From Cordilura impudica (lineage: Eukaryota > Arthropoda > Insecta > Diptera > Scathophagidae): a stretch of 64,000 nt of DNA. Position 1 is the stretch's first letter. Each line of letters opens with the position of its first letter. Positions 22,125 through 32,891 of the stretch are shown here, piece after piece. The stretch is taken from positions 122,025,648-122,089,647 of the forward strand of contig OY821518.1 of the NCBI GenBank assembly GCA_963682025.1, in the 5' to 3' direction. Position numbers and translations under genes: made by a program. A model generated the notes under the pieces. That model saw nothing but the letters and a program-made list of their open reading frames with translations. It did not search any database and was not told the origin of the DNA.

Positions 22125-23245
22125 TGAGTTATAACATCTCATTTGCAAGCCATTTTAATTGATTGTGTAAGTTTTAAGTGTACATCTAGCCATATCAAAA
22201 AGATGAATTATACAGAATTGTAAAAATAATTTTTTTATAATATCTGTCAGTTTTTTATATTATTCTTATATAATTCTCATGATGTTTTTATCTTATTTTT
22301 TATATTTTTTTCTTCGTTTTTATGTTATTTTTACATAATTGAGATTGAAAATTTTCAAATTAAATATAAATTTTGAAAAAAGTAGTGTAGTGGAAAAGTG
22401 GGTGTAGGGAAAAAAGGGAATTTTTGTCATAAGCGTTGAGATTTCTGATAAAATCTCCTGGTATCACTAGTACCTATTAAAAAACAATGTAAAAATTTTA
22501 CAAGACAATGCGATATAGACTTGCTTTGTTCAAAAGCTTCCATAAGGCTGAATGAAATTGCTGCTTACTTTACTCTTTGGTGAATATTTTCGTTTTTGTT
22601 CGGCTGCATACATTAGATTAGATTTCGGTTTACTGGTGCTGCCATGCATATGTGTGTTTGTTAAAAAAATACAAGATATACCAGTCATCATTTCGAAGAT
22701 TGTTTTATTAAAAATTACTTTACATGTCTTCTTCGAGCACTTTTGATGATTAAAAACAGACTAATCACATGCGCTATTAGAAAAAGACCAGAAAATGATT
22801 TTTGCTTACTCTTAAAAAGTGACTTATAGAAAAATGACATTAAATACTTTGATCGAAACTGATCAGAAAAGCGGATAAAAAGGACTCTCAAGAAGATTCG
22901 CGGGTATTGTAATATTTCTTCACAACAAAAGAATATTTTGTGATCAGCAAAAGAGCGCATTTATGACCGTTTTAATAGCACATATGAGTCAAAAAAAGAC
23001 TCTATATGATCATTTATTGCATAAAATGCTTACTGGGATTTTATTCACTATCTGTAGAAACAGGTTTTTTAAGTAAAACAAAACTGCACACAATTTCAAT
23101 TCTATTTCGTTCACAATGATACGATCACTTTGTTTACTAGTAAAATAAGAAAATAGTAATTACTATAATACAGCGTAATGATGAATTGTACTTCTCAATT
23201 AGTTTATTTTTAATGTGCCATAAGAAGTTCGGTTTGTGCTAAGAA
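22107..23245. other. A+T-rich, nothing recognised
   Basis: No repeat family or gene identified. A minus-strand frame of 81 codons at 22960-22715 has no motif. Plus-strand text at 22740-22990 has scattered codon-like stretches with many stops and no recognised domain. Confidence 0.5.
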
Positions 23246-23510
23246 ATGAACGAATACATGTTTCCCAGGGCGAAGCTTGATCATTGCACTTTGATTGAGT
23301 TGAGCTCCACGACTATTCATAATGTGAATAGCTCGTGCCTAAAATTTTTTGTAGTTGGGAATGGCGTTTGTGTTAAGAAAAGCATGAATGAATGTTCCCC
23401 AGGGCAAGGCTCGATCATTGCACATTGATTTAGCTGAGCTCCGCGGTTATTCTTCATGTGTATAACTCATGCAAAAAATTTTTGGGAATGGCGTTTGCCT
23501 CCGTCCCGAC
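23246..23510 (+). repeat. two ~140-base tandem units
   Basis: Unit 1 from about 23246 and unit 2 from about 23386 share TGAATG(A/T)... then CCCAGGGC(G/A)A(A/G)GCT(T/C)GATC, ATTGCAC, TTGA(T/G)..GAGCTCC, and end TGGGAATGGCGTTTG. They are more G+C-rich than the surroundings. No function is apparent. Confidence 0.8.
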
Positions 23511-23689
23511 ATTAAATAACAAATTTTAAAAATTTATTGTAATTAACATCTTTTCTTAACATATGACAAAAAATAGTATTTTTTAAACACCAATTTTTTT
23601 ACAGGGTAAATATTTTATGGTTTAGCTACTACTTTTGAATGCAAGTATGCAGAGTTTATACATGTACTGAAAATACAACCCTTAAAACC

Positions 23690-23777
23690 ATACTATTTTT
23701 GCAACTCTAAAAATTTCAGAATTTTGTAAAAATAAAATACCGATTTATTTTAATATGCACTTGTTATGGATATACAT
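23690..23777 (+). repeat. fragment of repeat R (target of the 8-base-duplication transposon)
   Basis: CAGAATTTTGTAAAAATAAA, then ACCGATTTATTTTAATATGC and TTGTTATGGATATACAT align with 55793-55859. The sequence right of the transposon (29985-30030) continues the same alignment, so the transposon landed in a copy of repeat R. Confidence 0.7.
23770..23777. repeat. target site duplication ATATACAT, left
   Basis: ATATACAT just before the inverted end TAGGGGTATAAC. The identical 8 bases follow the right end at 29985-29992. A single copy is in the related empty site at 55852-55859. Confidence 0.85.
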
Positions 23778-24028
23778 TAGGGGTATAACTTTTCTAAATT
23801 TTTTTGCAAATATCAAAATAGCCCTAGCATAGTCGAATAGGCCATTGAAAATTATATAAAAAAATGCTATTACTTTTTCGCAGTTGTCAAAAAAGTTCAC
23901 CCACCAAACGGGGTAAAGTTTTTAAATGTTTTTTTTTAAATTTATTTACCTAAAAGGCGCAAAAAGGTTTTTTTTTTATCAATATATCAACCTGCATTTA
24001 ACATTTGTGTAAATATTTAGGAAGATGA

Positions 24029-24721
24029 ATGTATGTCATTGAAAATTACGTTATGTACTTTAATTGTTTTTATTATTCAAAGAAAATTATTAATGTGTTT
24101 CAAATGAAAATTACCCACCGTGTAGCTACATTAGAAGCGGTTGCTGATGATATTGTCAGTCTTAAGAGTGAAGTAGGAAAATTAAAAACACAATTACAGC
24201 GTCAAGAAAATTCAATGATCGCGTCAGACCTTCGCATTAATGGTGTACCATATCGTGATGATGAAGATTTGTATGTCCTATTTCAAAATATATGTGGGAC
24301 CTTAAACATAAACACTCCAGCGGTAAAATCAATATATCGTTTACAAAATTATAATAATAAAGAAAAAGAAAATTCCCCAAATGCTGTCATAATGGTCAAA
24401 TTATTCTCTCCATATGATAAAAACTTTATTTTAAAATCTGTGGCAAATTTTAGAAAAAGAAATAAAACGTCGCTGTTGTTAAATCATATTGGTGAAAATT
24501 CAGATCGTCCTTTCTACATCAATGAAAATTTAACTTCAAGTAATTTTAAAATTCTGCATTCAGCGGTAAGCCTAAAAAATGCTAAGAGGTTACAATCAGC
24601 CTTTACAATGAGGGGTATAGTATATATAAAACTAAATGCAGAAGAAAAACCCATTCGTATTGACAGCATGGATGAGCTGCGTAATTTTTTTCCTGATCTC
24701 CCTCAATCTGCTGAAAATTAG
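24029..24721 (+). CDS. LINE ORF1 protein (coiled coil plus FP-like domain)
   Basis: 230 codons. Residues 30-65 form a short coiled coil (TLEAVADDIVSLKSEVGKL and following KTQLQRQENS). Residues 66-215 resemble the FP-like domain of many insect LINE ORF1 proteins: DLRINGVPYRDDEDLYVLF, KSIYRL, NAVIMVKLFSP.DKNFIL, YINENLTSSNFKILHSA, then YIKLNAEEKPIRIDS and a Phe-rich end. Such proteins coat LINE RNA in the retrotransposition particle. The first 25 residues (MYVIENYVMYFN...) look unlike the rest, and the fitting start may be Met-26 at 24104; the true 5' end is probably lost. It is followed by ORF2 in another frame after about 200 bases. Confidence 0.7.
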   Translation: MYVIENYVMYFNCFYYSKKIINVFQMKITHRVATLEAVADDIVSLKSEVGKLKTQLQRQENSMIASDLRINGVPYRDDEDLYVLFQNICGTLNINTPAVKSIYRLQNYNNKEKENSPNAVIMVKLFSPYDKNFILKSVANFRKRNKTSLLLNHIGENSDRPFYINENLTSSNFKILHSAVSLKNAKRLQSAFTMRGIVYIKLNAEEKPIRIDSMDELRNFFPDLPQSAEN

Positions 24722-24918
24722 TTGCTGTCAAACTATGCTAACTGCGCTTTTTATATTTTATCTTAAATATTTTTATTACTATTTTGAATTTACTAAATTC
24801 TGTTTTTGCAACTATCTTTTCAACCTTTTTAAAGTTATTTCTTTATTTTCTGTACTTGAGTTTCTATGTGTATTATTCTTTGTTGCTTGCGTTGCTTGTA
24901 CTAAACATTATTTATATT

Positions 24919-27791
24919 ATGACATCTTTTACGGATAGTGTAGTCTATAATTCCAAAGATGTGACCTCTGATATGATTCGGGTGTTGTGCAAACAGCGAT
25001 CAGGTATTAAGATATGTAATATAAATGCACAGAGTTTGAAGAATAAAATTGAAGAATTCCGTCTAATCTTTGAAAATTCTGGAGTAGATATCGTATGTGT
25101 AACTGAGACATGGTACAACAAATATGTCACAGATGCTATGATTGGGCTAAACAATTTCAATATTTATCGTTGTGATAGGAAAACTCCTTGCGGTGGTGTT
25201 GCTATGTACGTCAGAAAGGGAATTGTAAGCAAAATGATAACAAATTCTAACATTGTGGGGAATTCAGACAATAGTAATATACAAGATAATATCTCAAATG
25301 ATAATGTACAAGAAAATACACGCACTACTTCAAATATCATAATAGAACACTTATTTGTTGAAGTTGTAAGCAGTGGTCGAAAATTACTAGTAGGAGTTGT
25401 ATATAGGCCTAATTGCAGAGTAAGAACTGACGGTTTTCTGAGAACTATCGAAAGTCTTACCATAAAATATGATGACGTAGTAGTGTGTGGAGATTTCAAT
25501 TCTAATATTCTTGTTGAACAACATCTACTTAATGATATGAAAACATTTGGCTTTGACCCTACAAATTCTACTATGCCAACTCATTTATCCACTACAACTA
25601 ATACATTATTAGATATATTCTTTGTCAGCAATATACATAAAGTCTTCCTATATGATCAGTTGTCAGCACCATGTTTCTCCAAACATGATCTTTTATTCTT
25701 GGCATATGACTTCAAACTGCAGCATGAAAGTGAGACTATTACCTATTATGATTTTGATCACATAAACTATGCCAATATGTCCTTTGAGCTATCAGCAATA
25801 AATTGGAGTAGTATCTACTATATGCCCTCGGTTGATAATCAACTGAAATATCTAGAGGAAAATTTGTTGCAAGTTTTTAGTAAATCTGTTCCGGTGAGAA
25901 CTTTGAAGAAAAATACTAGGAAGAAACCGTGGTTCAATATTGAAATAAAATTAGCTATTACTCGTAGGGATTTTGCATATAAACGCTGGAAAATGTTTAA
26001 AATCACTGATAAACATACGGAATATGTAAATGCACGAAGAGAAGTGAACAGGCTGATCAAAGCTGCTAAATCCAAGTTCTATTCATGTCGTTTTTCATCT
26101 GCAGCTGGTACTAAGAAAACTTGGAGAACTATACGAGAAATTGGGATTGGAAAATCATCGCCATTAGTTTCTAGTGAAATAGATGTATATAAACTCAATG
26201 TATCTTTCATGAATCTCCCTAACATTACTTCAAATATGAACTTTTATGACCAAAGAGAAATTTTAGCCCCTCAATGCAGCTCATTCTGTTTTATTTGTTT
26301 AAACCAAGACGATGTATTTTCAAGCTGTCAAGCAATTAAATCTGATGCTGTAGGGTTCGATAATATTCATCCTAAATTTTTAAAAATTATTTTACCGTAT
26401 GTTCTGCCATTTATAACGTATATATTTAATAATATAATAACAAAGAGTATTTACCCGCAAAGTTGGAAACACGCAAAAATTATACCCACCCCAAAATCTA
26501 ACAACGATTATCGTCCAATTGCCATACTACCTTATCTATCCAAGGTTTTTGAACGACTGCTTCATGGACAAATTAGTAAGCATATTAATGATAACGATTT
26601 GCTGACACAAAGGCAATCAGGTTTCCGACCCAAGCATAGTTGTATATCAGCTCTCATGGATGTTTCAGAGTATATACGAGAGAGTATTGATGCTGGAGAC
26701 ATTTCTTTTCTTGTTTTACTTGACCATTCCAAAGCGTTTGACAGGGTGGATCATGAGGTTCTATGCTTTAAATTACACAAAATGTTTAATTTCTCTCCTT
26801 GGTCTATTCGTTTGTTGTCTTCATATCTGTTGAATCGTAGCCAGTCAGTTTTTGCAAACAATAAAACCTCTCATATGTTGCCAGTTATGAAGGGCGTACC
26901 CCAAGGATCAATACTGGGATCTCGTCTTTTTACCATCTACGTGAATGACCTAGTAGAACAATTATTGTTTTGCAACGTACACATATATGCTGACGATGTT
27001 CAGTTATATATAACTACTGGTATAAGCAGCATAAATGATTGCGTTGCAAAATTAAATTCAGATCTCAATAAGATTTATACATGGGCAAGTGCAAATGGTT
27101 TATGCCTCAACCCCTCTAAATCAAAGTGTTTGATTTTTACAAGAAGAACAATGACACTGCCTTTTGAACCATTGATTATGTTAAACAACCAGAAAATTGA
27201 AATCGTATCAACAGCTAAAAATCTAGGTATTATTTTTAATGATAATCTCACATGGTCTAACCATATTACTTCTGCTGCTGGGAGAATTTACTCAATGCTT
27301 AGAACGTTATGGAATACACAACATATAACCCCCCTTAACATTCGAATTTTGCTTGCAAAAACATATCTTATGCCAACTCTACTATATGGCTGCGAAATAT
27401 ATGCAAGCACTGATTCTAAAAGTTATAAAAAGCTTGAGTCCACTTTCAATGCAATTTTAAGATATATTTTCAATATTCGAAAATATGAGCCGATTTCGTG
27501 CTACTCAAAAAAACTTTACGGAGTAACATTTGAAAATTTGTTAAAGATAAAAACGCTTCTGTTCTTGTATAAAGTTGTACGTACACATCAGCCAACATAT
27601 CTGTATGACAGACTCGTTTTTATGCGCACGGCTAGAAATCATGACATAATGTACATTAGATACCAATATTTAGTATCCAAATGGCAATTTTATGCTCCTC
27701 AATACATCTTTGCAATTCGCTACCATCATCCATTAAAATTATAAGCAACGCAATGCATTTTAAGAGGGAACTTTTTATATTTTTTAGCTGA
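24919..27791 (+). CDS. LINE ORF2: AP endonuclease and reverse transcriptase, one late frameshift
   Basis: From the first ATG in frame (24919), about 941 codons run to a stop at 27742. Endonuclease (roughly residues 25-280): KICNINAQSLKNKIEEF, VCVTETWY (catalytic Glu), VVCGDFNSN (Asp, Asn), LLDIFFVSN and SKHDLLF (final His). Reverse transcriptase (roughly 500-780): NDYRPIAILPYLSKVFERL, QRQSGFRPKHSC, VLLDHSKAFDRVDHEVL (catalytic Asp), KGVPQGSILGSRLF and the HIYADDVQLY catalytic pair, then LGIIFNDNLTWSNHI. It nicks target DNA and copies the LINE RNA there. The usual C-terminal phrase (NSLPSSIKII...FKREL) is in the +2 frame from about 27695 to 27791, so one frameshift near 27690 replaces the last ~30 residues. 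All catalytic residues are present, pointing to a young copy. Confidence 0.9.
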
Positions 27792-28166
27792 TCCTTTTTC
27801 TTATTTTAAAAAATTTTTTTTTTTTTTTTTTTTTTGCTGATCCGTTTATATTTTATATTTTTTATTTAACTATTTTTGTTATTTTTATTTTTTTTTTATA
27901 TTATTTTATTTACTAATATTTGTATTAACATTTTTGGTTATAATTCGTTATTTTTTTTTTTTTTTTTTTTCTTTAAAATTATTTAATATTTTTATATTTA
28001 CCATTATTATTTTTTAAGACAAATTTGTTCAAATTTTCTATTTCAATTCAATGTAAAACTCCTATACTTTAATTATAAGATTATAAATCTTGTTGTATGG
28101 GAAATCATAAATAAATAAACTAAACTAAACTAAATATTCCGAGTTTGTGTTTAATACTTAAAAACA

Positions 28167-29770
28167 ATGGATTTTAAAAGAAGTCGTTTAAGCGTTTTGA
28201 AAAATGCAAAAGTTTGGATAAAGGCTTTCACCAAATTTAAAGATAGCACAACAATGTCGAGAAACATTCCAGATATCGTCATTCCATTACATGAATTGAG
28301 CAAAATGCCAACCCAAAAAATTATAATTGGAAGATTTCATGCTTTAGCTGCTTCAGAAAAATCAAAAACAAAGAGGTATAAAGTTATCTCAAAAGAACTT
28401 TGCGATTTGTGGAGTAAGATGAAACTACCAAAAATTCAAACTAAATCAGTAAACAGAAAACTTGAAAAATTAATTCAAATATATGATAAAAATTTAAAAA
28501 AAAAAAACGTGGTTATAATTTTGAAAATATTTTCAATATTTCAAATGAAAATACAGACATTCAGTCCGAATTAAGTAGCATGGAAGACGCTATGTCTGAG
28601 TGTGAGAAACAATACTCGTCCGACGATTGTGATTACAAGCCCCAGGAAAGGATGAAATTAAATAAATCATTAATAAATCCATCGGTTGCATTAGTTACTA
28701 ATGCCAAAGTCAGTACTAAAAAAGCAGCTAAAATCTGTAAGGAATTAGCAGAGTCTGGTATTCAAATTGCAACTCCATCACAGCCAGGTGTTTATAAAGC
28801 TGTAATCAAGTCGGCCGAGCGTAAAGAAAAAATGTTAAAAGAAACTTTGAAAAATGAAAACTGGTGCTTGCATTTCGACGGCAAAAAAATTGGCAATTAA
28901 GAACTGCAGGTAATGGTTTTAAAAAATGAATATACCGAAATTAATTTAGCAGTGCTTGTTTTGGAAAATGGAAAAGCCCTCACAATTTTTAATGGTATTA
29001 AAGAAACATTACACAAATTTGATTTATGGCAATCCATAAAAATGGTAATTTCTGATACAACAAGTGTAAATACTAGTCACAAAAACGGCGTTGATAAGCT
29101 ATTAAAGGACTATTATAAATCAATTGACCTTCCTCCACCACAATACGTCGGTTGCCAACACCATATTTTAGACCTGATCTTAAGGCATGTTATGGATAAC
29201 TTATTGGATGGAAAAACATCATCTCCTCATATCTCATATAATTTTGTTCCGGAACTAATAAATAACTACGTGGATCTGAAAGCCAACTACATACAGAATA
29301 ATGAATACTTAAAAGTAAATAACATTAAATGGCGCGACGATATGCAATACTTGTACGAGCTTGGTTCTGAATTTAAATACTACCAAAGAAATAAAAAATT
29401 CCCTCATATAAAATTTAAAGCCATACCACCATTAAGCAACGCTCGATGGAACTCAAGGGCAATTCTTGCCATTTTAGCATTTGTGCTTATCCCGAAATAC
29501 CGAGACCAGCTTACCCCAATATGTGAATTCATATGTGGACCATGGTATAATATATGGTTTTCCAATCATTGTTTTAATAAAGACAACTTCGCAGCTTTAG
29601 ATCAATCCTTAGCACGATTTAAGAACGGTCAAGCATGTCTTAAAAGACACTGGGTTAGAGAAGCTTCAATTATCCCAAAGCAACAGCGAAGCAACGTATG
29701 CGCAAAACGCGGTATTAAAGCAATACAGGACATTTATCCATTATGTAAAATTGAAGTTTATGTCTTTTAA
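28167..29770 (+). pseudogene. transposase-like protein of the 8-base-TSD element (two lesions)
   Basis: The reading frame would be about 534 codons with just two breaks: a frame change in the A-run at 28495-28507 and a TAA at 28898-28900. Order: basic N-terminus (28167-28500), an acidic Ser/Glu linker (28560-28630), then ENWCLHFDGKKIG (RNase-H-like first Asp), NLAVLVLENGKALTIFNGIK, KMVISDTTSVNTS (second acidic motif), YVGCQHHILDLILRHVMD, LSNARWNSRAILA and NHCFNKDNFAAL. I know similar proteins as unnamed repeat-associated families in insects and Hydra, from memory only. The C-terminal dimerisation motif of classical hAT enzymes is not evident. It ends 214 bases before the right inverted end. 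Confidence 0.7.
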
Positions 29771-29984
29771 TAATTAAACAAAATTTTTCAGTTTACTATT
29801 TTACTTTATTAATAAAATATTTAAAATTTTTTATTTAAAATGAATGTTTTTTTTTGGGAGATCTTAGAAAATCGTTTTCGTGGGTGAGGTTTTTTATCCG
29901 AAATGACCCCAAAATTATTTTTTCGTAAATAACACAACCTTCGCCATCGCGTGGTGCTAGGGCCAAAAATTGGTTATACCCCTA

Positions 29985-29992
29985 ATATACAT
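29985..29992. repeat. target site duplication ATATACAT, right
   Basis: Identical to 23770-23777 and directly follows the right inverted end GTTATACCCCTA. The next 35 bases align with repeat R at 55860-55895. Confidence 0.85.
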
Positions 29993-30176
29993 ATACAGAA
30001 TATATGAATATTATTTATAGTATTGTGATATTGGCAACAGTAGTTTGATCAATTTGTAACATTTTGTGATTTTATAAAATTCGCAGAATATTGATATTGA
30101 TTTTATATAGTTTCTTTTAATTAATTAGCTTAAATATCACACCAAAAATATTGATATTTATGAATTTTTATATTAT

Positions 30177-30756
30177 TAACACAACGACCACAAAAACAAC
30201 ATGCACAGCTATGACAAAATACAAAATTTAGGGAAACAATATAGAAAAACGTCAAATTTTTTTTAACTTTTCAGTGACTTCTCGGCACCTATGAAACCTT
30301 TTGTCATGATTTAAAAAAAAGAAACCTTCTCATGATGTCAATGAATCATTCTCACTAAAAAGAAGCGCCCTAGTTGTCCTACTGAGGGCGTTATCGTGAC
30401 AAGAACACATATTCAAATCATATTTTATCAGGACTTTTTTTACTTCTTCGCTCAATTCTCGGGAACAGATAAACCGATTTGGACGATTTTAAACAGCAAA
30501 CTTCCCAGGATGTAAGTGAATCATTTTTTATACCACCGAGCACCCTAGCTGCCCGATTGAAGCCGTCATCGTGATTTCCACAGACGAACAGACAGACAGC
30601 CGGAAAGACTGACAGACGGACATCGCTATATCAACTCCGCTTGTTATAAGGATCACAAATATATATATTTTATGTGGTCCAGATTTTTTTTTCTAATTAT
30701 TACAAACGGAATGACAAACTTTTATATACCCTCTGCATACTGGAGTGGAGGGTATA
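30177..30756 (-). mobile_element. INE-1-like element, copy 1
   Basis: On the minus strand it starts with the hairpin TATACCCTCCACTCC/GGAGTGGAGGGTATA region, then GTTTGTCATTCCGTTTGTAA, GTGATCCTTATAACA, GTTGATATAGCGATGTCCGT with CTGTC repeats, and ends GTTGTTTTTGTGGTCGTTGT. The block order matches Drosophila INE-1 (DINE-1), a Helentron-type non-autonomous element. Sister copies are at 41590 (+) and 56243 (-). Confidence 0.8.
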
Positions 30757-30849
30757 ATAGAATTAAATATATATTCATTTTTGTATGTTAAGAAGACAAT
30801 GTTGGACAAAAAATATTTAGTAAGTTTGTGTTATCAATAATAGTCTGCG

Positions 30850-31000
30850 CAGACACATCTTATACCGATCGACTATAAATCACTTTTTAGTCGATTTAAC
30901 GACCCGAGATTCACCATCCGTGTGTCACTACATGTAAACCTGGTACGCAAACTCATATACATATATTTAAATGAAATTTGGTATATAAAAACTTTTGATA
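30850..31000 (+). mobile_element. mini-me fragment
   Basis: CTTATACCGATCGACTATAA, ATCACTTTTTAGTCGATTTA and GTGTGTCACTACATGTAAAC align to the core of mini-me copy A. The GTCC tract is lost and the copy is decayed. Confidence 0.55.
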
Positions 31001-32889
31001 TCATAACGCTGGCGGCGTTAAATGGTGATTTTCATTGGTGTTTTATGATGTGTACAGGGAACTTATAGTTCTTCTGTTCTAGAGAGATAAAAACAGTAAA
31101 AACATTTTTCAGACAGTAATGAATTCTTTCTATAGAAAACATGATCATTGTTTTTTATAAGAAGAAATTATAATAGAAACTGGCCAAAAAAGAAAAGCAA
31201 TTAATTATAATGTGAGGGTTATTCAAATTTTAAATTTCAGTATCGGAAACAGTTTTGAAGTGATAGCCGTACCCAGCATTGGTTGTAGTATTGAGTTTAA
31301 AACGCAGCTGGAGGTTATCAAAAATTCGGCTCAGAAGAATTTAAGATTCTTACTTTTTTATATTGATTTTTCAGTAACAACAGGCCTCTTATATGTATCT
31401 ACAGGACATAATAAGTATTTAATCGAATATCCATACGTTTAAAAAATTGTCGCATGATCAATTTAAAAATTATCGGATTTTAGTAAGTTTTTTAAAATTG
31501 TTTTTTATGCATAGATTGACCTAATTGTAAAGTCTACTTTTATTCTTATACGTACACTGCTACCAAATCAGCATTTCAACATATGCGATGAGTGTAAATA
31601 ATATATTGAATTTTGTCCTTCTGCTTGCAAATGCGATGCATTTGGCCAACAAAACCATTCGGGTTTGGTAAAACTTTACTTATCTTTCGTACATCTAGAA
31701 AATCCCCTATCCACTGTTAATATTTATGTTCCTTTAGTCATTATTATAATCTTATTTTAAAAATCAGTTATTTTCTTTTTTTAATTTTAATTTGATTTTT
31801 TTTTTGCAAATGTTTGATAACACTTTCATTTTCCTTGTCAACATAAGGATAAGATTTATTTCGTACAAGTAAACTTCTTGTAGGATAATTGAAATGTTTT
31901 CATTTCCTTTTATGTTTATATCTATTAGTTAGATACTTTAAATCATTTTTTTTTTCAATGTTGTATTCAATATTTTATCTTCATTATGTAATACGCATTC
32001 ATATAAACACATAAACACATATATTCTTGTATACAGTATATTATTTTTTTTCTTTGACAAAAAAGCTATTATTTATAACTTCCTTAATATATGCGTAAAT
32101 CAGCATCATATTGTGATGGTACACAATTTTTTATTTTTTTTCAGTTTTGTTGTGTTTTATGTTCACATACTTACCTACATGTGTATGTATTTACAAAAGT
32201 GTATATATATATTCCTTAAAGATTGTCATATTTCTTGTTCATAAATGTATATGAACAGGTATTTGCTCATGCCTTCCAAGCCTTCAGAAACATGCACACA
32301 AATTTCAAGGCATACAATCGTATTACACTATTTACGAAGTTATTCTATTGAGTTTAATTTTTTTCATATTCTATGTAACAAGAGTACTACTCGAAGTTAT
32401 TTCCAAAGATCTTTCGTAGAAAAACTTTGAAAATTTTGTGCTCTTTTTAGAAATTTCTATGAATTATTATTGTAATGGGAGTTTTGTGTTCGGCTAAGAA
32501 AGCTCAGTCGTGTAATAACAAAACGCTTAATTTTCCTATATTTCAGGTTTACTGCAATTAGTAGTATCAGAATCGGAATTAGGAAATATCAGGAGTTGGT
32601 AGATAAAATGAATCGGTAACTTTTAGAAATCGGTTGTACCCGAAATCGGTAGTATTAGGAATCGATAATCACTAGGAAACGCTAGTTCGGAAACGGTAGT
32701 TAGAATAGTTGGTACCTTTATTTTGTTTATTAAACAACACTCAGGACATGCCCCCACAGATGCAGTGCATTGTGTTGGTCTCCGGAAAATAGGTTATGGG
32801 AAGGAGGAAAGAGGGAGTAGTGTTTGTAGATATTTGACTTAAAGTTTATTAGATTAGAACTGTTAGGAAAGGCCTATGCGGGGCGTTTA
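31001..32889. other. A+T-rich, no gene supported
   Basis: A 76-codon frame at 31212-31442 and a 61-codon frame at 32245-32430 have no motif. A short series of ATCGGTAGT-like repeats (GAATCGGTAAC, AAATCGGTAGTATTAGG, GAAACGGTAGTTAG) lies at 32580-32705. The rest is low complexity. Confidence 0.45.
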
Positions 32890-32891
32890 TT

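Larger units (their letters stand above)
24018..28130 (+). mobile_element. two-ORF non-LTR retrotransposon (CR1/jockey group), nested
   Basis: ORF1 (24029-24721), ORF2 (24919-27791), then a T-rich 3' UTR ending AATAAATAAACTAAACTAAACTAA, a short tandem tail in place of poly(A). A candidate target duplication TAAATATT lies at 24010-24017 and 28131-28138. The 5' end appears truncated, because ORF1 opens almost at the border. It sits inside the DNA transposon, upstream of its transposase, so it is the younger insertion. Confidence 0.85.
23778..29984 (+). mobile_element. hAT-like (8-base TSD) DNA transposon split by a LINE
   Basis: A 12-base perfect inverted end TAGGGGTATAAC/GTTATACCCCTA, with weaker similarity continuing to GCCCTAGCA. 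The 8-base duplication ATATACAT and an empty-site paralogue define both borders. Without the LINE (24018-28130) it is about 2.1 kb and encodes one transposase-like protein (28167-29770). Eight-base duplications are typical of hAT and some other superfamilies (P, Merlin, Zisupton). hAT-like is my inference from this and from the TAGGGG-type end. Confidence 0.85.

Noticed and set aside
24784..24918. 45-residue hydrophobic extension upstream of LINE ORF2
   Set aside because: No ATG at its start; the first ATG in frame is at 24919, just before sequence that fits an ORF2 N-terminus.
31212..31442. 76-codon open frame on the plus strand
   Set aside because: No motif; isolated in A+T-rich DNA.
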